A stretch of 64,000 nucleotides of DNA from Saccharothrix saharensis. GTDB taxonomy: Bacteria; Actinomycetota; Actinomycetes; Mycobacteriales; Pseudonocardiaceae. Numbering within the stretch: position 1 is the stretch's first letter; every line of letters begins with the position of its first letter. Below the pieces are notes generated by a model that was not told the origin of the DNA, did no database searches, and saw only the letters and a list, made by a program, of their open reading frames with translations. Location: NCBI RefSeq assembly GCF_006716745.1, contig NZ_VFPP01000001.1, forward strand, positions 620,001-684,000, read 5' to 3'. Shown one piece after another: positions 61,081 through 64,000 of the stretch. Made by a program: the position numbers and the translations under genes.

Positions 61081-61908
61081 TCAGTGGATCTTGATGACGA
61101 GTGAGGTCAAGGTCCGGCCGTTGACCTCGTCGAACTCGGTGACCCCGGCCTCGCGCAGGGTCTTGACCGCGCGCACCCACTCCACCGGCGCGGACAGCTG
61201 GCGGGCGAGCAGGTCGGGGCCGGTGAACGGCTCGCCGGTGACGCTGGAGACCACCGGTGTCGTCGCGGGCGCGAACGGGAAGCCCGCCAGCACCTCGCGG
61301 AACGCCGTCTCCGCGGGTTCCATCAGCGGGGTGTGGAACGGCCCGCTGACGTTGATCGGCACGACCCGCGCGCCCGGCAACGCGGCGATCGCCTTGCCCG
61401 CCACCGCGACCTCCGCGCGGTCGCCCGCGATGGTGGTCTGGGTGTCGGCGTTGAGGTTGGCCAGGAAGACGTTCGGCAGGCCGGCTTCGGCCAACGCGCG
61501 CCGCACGAACGCCGTGGGCACGCCCTGCACCGCGGACATGCCGCCACCGCTGATCGTCGACATCAGCTCGGCCCGCCGCTTGACCAGCCGCAGCGCGTCG
61601 GCGAGGTCGAGCACACCGCCCGCGACCAGCGCGTTGTACTCGCCCAGGCTGTGCCCGGCGAAGAAGGCGTACCGGCCGGGGTGCTCGGCGAGCCGGTCCA
61701 GCGCCGACAGCGCGTTGACGAGGAACACGGCCGGCTGGGCGTACCGGGTGTCGCGCAGCCGCCGGTCGGGGTCGCGGACGCACAGCTCCTCGATCGAGTA
61801 GCCGAGGACGTCGTCGGCCAGGGCGGTGACGTCGGGGTGGCGGGCGAACAGCTCGGCGCCCATGCCCTTGCGCTGGACTCCCTGACCGGGGAAGAGCAGA
61901 CAGAACAC
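61081..61908 (-). CDS. Stand-alone malonyl-CoA:ACP acyltransferase (trans-AT)
   Basis: 275 residues from the GTG at 61908, with AGGAG seven bases upstream. FabD fold: CLLFPGQGVQRKGMG at the start, YAQPAVFLVNALSAL, active-site AGHSLGEYNALVAGG (Ser 87), NVSGPFHTPLMEPAE (His) and PVEWVRAVKTLREAGVTEFD near the end. GHSLGE is the typical malonyl-transferase form. It lies 11 bp upstream of the PKS start, which lacks its own AT, so it is very likely the loading enzyme in trans. Confidence 0.93.
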   Translation of the reverse strand: MFCLLFPGQGVQRKGMGAELFARHPDVTALADDVLGYSIEELCVRDPDRRLRDTRYAQPAVFLVNALSALDRLAEHPGRYAFFAGHSLGEYNALVAGGVLDLADALRLVKRRAELMSTISGGGMSAVQGVPTAFVRRALAEAGLPNVFLANLNADTQTTIAGDRAEVAVAGKAIAALPGARVVPINVSGPFHTPLMEPAETAFREVLAGFPFAPATTPVVSSVTGEPFTGPDLLARQLSAPVEWVRAVKTLREAGVTEFDEVNGRTLTSLVIKIH

Positions 61909-61918
61909 GGCGGATCTC

Positions 61919-62974
61919 CTATCCGGCTGGGTGGGGTCGGCGGAACGACTCGACGCGCACGGCGCGGTCGCCGGCGCGCAGGCACTCGCGGGTGAACCGG
62001 CGGGCGCCCGCGCCCGGCCCGCAGTCCAGCACCTGGTCCGCGGCGGAGTCCGCGACGGCGTGCCGCACGGCCGGTTCCCAGTCGATGGGCCGCGCGAACA
62101 CCTGGCACAGGTACTCGTCGACCAGGTCGTCGGCGTGCCGGAGGTCGCGGGGCCCGTCGCCCGCGTAGACCGGCAGCTCGAGCCGGTCGGGCGCGGGCGT
62201 GGGGCCGACGAAGTCCAGGTCGGCGCGGACCCGGGCGGGCACGTCCGCCAGGGCGGGGCTGTGGAACGGGATCGTGTTGGGCAGGAACGCCCAGGACACG
62301 CCGGGGCGGTCGAACGCGTCGGCGTGCGCGGCCCGCAGGGCGAGCAGGTCGGCGGTGGCGCCGCTGACGACGTGCGCGGTGGGCGCGTTGGCCAGGCCGA
62401 GCGCCACCGCGCCGAAGTCGGCCAGCAGGGCGGCCAGTTCGTCGCGCCGCATCCCCGTCACCGACGCCATCGGGCCGGGCGGGCCGCCGCGGCCGCGCCG
62501 GTACCGGGCGACCAGGTCCGGATCCACGTCCCCGTCCGGCGCGATCCGGTGCGCCCGGACCAGGCTGACCGCGACCAGCTTCACCGACGTGACGGCCAAC
62601 GCCAGGAACTCGTCCAGGCGACGTGCCCGGACGCCGGCCACCACCGCGGCCTGCAAGCCGATGCTGTGCCCCAGCGTCGCCACCACGCCGTCGCCCCCGC
62701 CCTGCGGCTGAAGCCGGCAGAGCTGGTGCACGTGCACGCACACACCGGCCGCGACGGAGTCCGGCGGTGGTGGTTCCACACCGCCGAGCCACTTTTCCAA
62801 CGGCAACCCGTCCGGCCGCGCGTCGGGGCCCAGATAATCGACCGCCTCGTCCAGCGCGCGGTACACGGCGTGGAAGAACGCGGCGTTCTCCGGCCGTGCG
62901 CGCAGCTCGCGCAGGCCGGTTATCAGGTGATCGTCGGTCCCACCCAGACCGTCGAACAGCAAAAGAGAGCGCAC
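61919..62974 (-). CDS. Second stand-alone acyltransferase-like protein (AT or acyl hydrolase)
   Basis: 351 residues from the GTG at 62974 with GAGG just upstream; the frame continues to 63223 but that extension is Arg-rich. Active-site serine in VATLGHSIGLQAAVVAG, the ferredoxin-like subdomain in DELAALLADFGAVALGLANA, and the histidine region in FLPNTIPFHSPALADV. Carboxy-terminal ARPIDWEPAVRHAV matches AT domains. It is clearly more divergent than the 61081-61908 enzyme. In trans-AT systems a second AT-like protein is often an acyl hydrolase that clears stalled chains, or loads an unusual starter; either fits. First gene of the operon, 10 bp before the other AT. Confidence 0.8.
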   Translation of the reverse strand: MRSLLLFDGLGGTDDHLITGLRELRARPENAAFFHAVYRALDEAVDYLGPDARPDGLPLEKWLGGVEPPPPDSVAAGVCVHVHQLCRLQPQGGGDGVVATLGHSIGLQAAVVAGVRARRLDEFLALAVTSVKLVAVSLVRAHRIAPDGDVDPDLVARYRRGRGGPPGPMASVTGMRRDELAALLADFGAVALGLANAPTAHVVSGATADLLALRAAHADAFDRPGVSWAFLPNTIPFHSPALADVPARVRADLDFVGPTPAPDRLELPVYAGDGPRDLRHADDLVDEYLCQVFARPIDWEPAVRHAVADSAADQVLDCGPGAGARRFTRECLRAGDRAVRVESFRRPHPAG

Positions 62975-63587
62975 AGCACCTCGACCTGTTTCGGGGCAGC
63001 ACTGGTCCGGCCGGGTGACGTGCCGGGTCACGGCACCGTCCACCTGGCCCGATGTGTTAACAGGGAGTCGCGAAGAAATTAATTCAAAGCGACTTCGGCG
63101 ACGACCTGATAGGCCACCCCTATGGGGCCGTGATCGGCATTCGCCTTTTTTATGGCGGGCCGGTCGGCCCGTCTTCGGTGTTCTCCTCGGTCGGTCGTCG
63201 TGTTCTCGCGAACGCGGCGTCACGCTAATCGCGAGGAGGGTTCACGACAATTGACCGAGCGCACCGCGGAAGCGGTCGCAGACGACGCGGAAAGCGCACT
63301 CCGGCCGGCGTCGGAGTCCCCCACCTGGGCAATTCGGGAGCCCGGGACGCCGAGGTGGCGGGTCGCCGCCGCACGTGGCGGGGTACGGGAGCACGTAGTC
63401 CACGCGGCCGGACGGCCCACACGGCACAGCGCCCGGTCGCCTCGGCCACGACCGTCCAACCCGGACTCGGCGCGCGATCTTCTCCGTCACCCGACCGATG
63501 TCTCCGCATCAGTGCGGCCTCATCGTGGTGTCCATCGCACCGACGCCCGCACAACGACCTGTGCGGCCCTCACGGAAGGTGCACCCG
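62975..63587. other. 613-bp divergent promoter region of the PKS operon
   Basis: Contains an AT-rich patch (GAAGAAATTAATTCAAAG near 63073-63091) that is likely promoter DNA, and a CGGGCCG/CGGCCCG hairpin near 63156-63171. A minus-strand frame (63242-63490) encodes VDYVLPYPATCGGD and RPECAFRVVCDRFRGALGQL, natural in parts, but with no clear ribosome-binding site; I leave it uncalled. Confidence 0.45.
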
Positions 63588-64000
63588 ATGATCAACTCCG
63601 CACCCGTCGAGCACGCGGACGAAGCAGGCGCGCGGGCCGAGACCATGGCCCGGCTCCTGCGCGACGTACCCGTCCCCTTCACCCGCGTGCTGTCCCTGTG
63701 GGTGGGCTACCGCCTGCGCCGCGACCCCCGGCAACCCGACACCCGACACCGCCTCACCCCCCGGCAGGCCTGCCTGCTCGGCTTACCCCCGCACACCGAG
63801 GTGACCCGGCGCGAGGGCTACCTGGTGCCCCACCTCGGCGACCACGGCCCGCGCCTGGCCGCGATCACCGCGCTGGTGCACCAGCGCGGCCTCGAACTGG
63901 ACGAACCCGCGCGCGAGGAACTCGACCGCGGCTACACGCCGCTCGGCGTGCTGGTCACGGGCGCGCGCCGGGCCACCCACTACGCCACCACCACCCGCGC
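63588..64000 (+). CDS. 5' part of a possible chorismate lyase-like protein (runs off window)
   Basis: ATG 63588 with GGAAGG nine bases upstream; 137 codons visible, no stop before the end. Sequence: VPFTRVLSLWVGYRLRRDPR, HRLTPRQACLLGLPPHTEVT, RREGYLVPHLGDHGPRLAAI, YTPLGVLVTGARRATHY. The spacing of an Arg-rich segment and the TPLG motif recalls the UbiC/DUF98 chorismate lyase family, but this is a weak resemblance. It is divergent from the PKS operon and may share its control region; a chorismate-derived starter (for example a 4-hydroxybenzoyl unit) would then make sense, as inference. Confidence 0.4.
   Translation, partial: MINSAPVEHADEAGARAETMARLLRDVPVPFTRVLSLWVGYRLRRDPRQPDTRHRLTPRQACLLGLPPHTEVTRREGYLVPHLGDHGPRLAAITALVHQRGLELDEPAREELDRGYTPLGVLVTGARRATHYATTTR

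Noticed and set aside
57530..61801. Long open frame antisense to the polyketide synthase
   Set aside because: Composition is Gly/Arg/His/Val-rich and without family features, as expected for a GC-bias shadow of the KS-KR-ACP gene.
63156..63171. CGGGCCG/CGGCCCG hairpin as a terminator
   Set aside because: The T-run lies before the stem on the plus strand and becomes an A-run after it on the minus strand, and no gene ends there in either direction.
63242..63490. 82-codon minus-strand ORF with a few natural-looking segments
   Set aside because: No ribosome-binding site, mixed codon bias and no recognisable family; it overlaps the divergent promoter region.

Overview
The window is very GC-rich, densely coding DNA with GTG starts, SARP/AfsR-type regulators, many actinobacterial insertion sequences, a poly-amino-acid synthetase and a modular polyketide synthase. 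This points to a filamentous actinomycete, most likely in the Pseudonocardiaceae (Saccharothrix/Lentzea/Actinosynnema-like). The family-level placement is inference.

Positions 1-8.7 kb look like a defence or signalling neighbourhood: the end of a large helical protein, a short orphan CRISPR array (six 28-bp repeats, five 33-bp spacers, no cas genes visible), a P-loop NTPase with a TPR tail overlapping a small membrane protein, and a 203-aa protein carrying a Gly/Asn/Val/Gln motif like those of bacterial amyloid signalling sequences.

Positions 8.8-33.7 kb are a mobile, decaying region. Nested insertion sequences can be read to the base: an IS110 element inside an IS5-type transposase gene, an IS701-type element with 16-bp inverted repeats and a CTAG target duplication, and an IS30 element inside an IS3 element. 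Three SARP-type regulators (BTAD, NB-ARC, TPR) sit among them. The first two each face a divergently transcribed small secreted protein across a near-identical operator of 11-bp-spaced repeats. The third has its own 11-bp-spaced repeats and a 44-bp perfect palindrome inside its coding sequence. A subtilisin-like protease with a beta-propeller-like tail and an LLM flavin oxidoreductase are broken genes. A multi-pass membrane protein is intact.

Positions 34.7-41.6 kb hold a Pls/PosA-type single-module NRPS (A-T-membrane domain) preceded by a 10-codon leader ORF and overlapping an M1 metallopeptidase gene, then a PfkB kinase and SurE in a 4-bp overlap, and a 45-aa convergent ORF.

Positions 41.7-54.7 kb form a rhamnogalacturonan/L-rhamnose locus: two PL11-type lyases, a LacI-family regulator, rhaM-rhaI-rhaD, a Gfo/Idh/MocA-PmoA fusion and a truncated sugar ABC permease. 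Five near-identical TGAAACGxTTCA palindromes lie in front of every transcription unit, so this is a compact regulon. No rhamnulokinase is present in the window. A DUF4231/SLATT-like membrane protein follows.

Positions 54.8-63.0 kb are a compact five-gene minus-strand biosynthetic operon: two stand-alone acyltransferases, a KS-KR-ACP polyketide synthase lacking its own AT (trans-AT), a MATE exporter and a stand-alone condensation-domain protein. A divergent gene of possible chorismate-lyase type starts at 63.6 kb and runs off the window.
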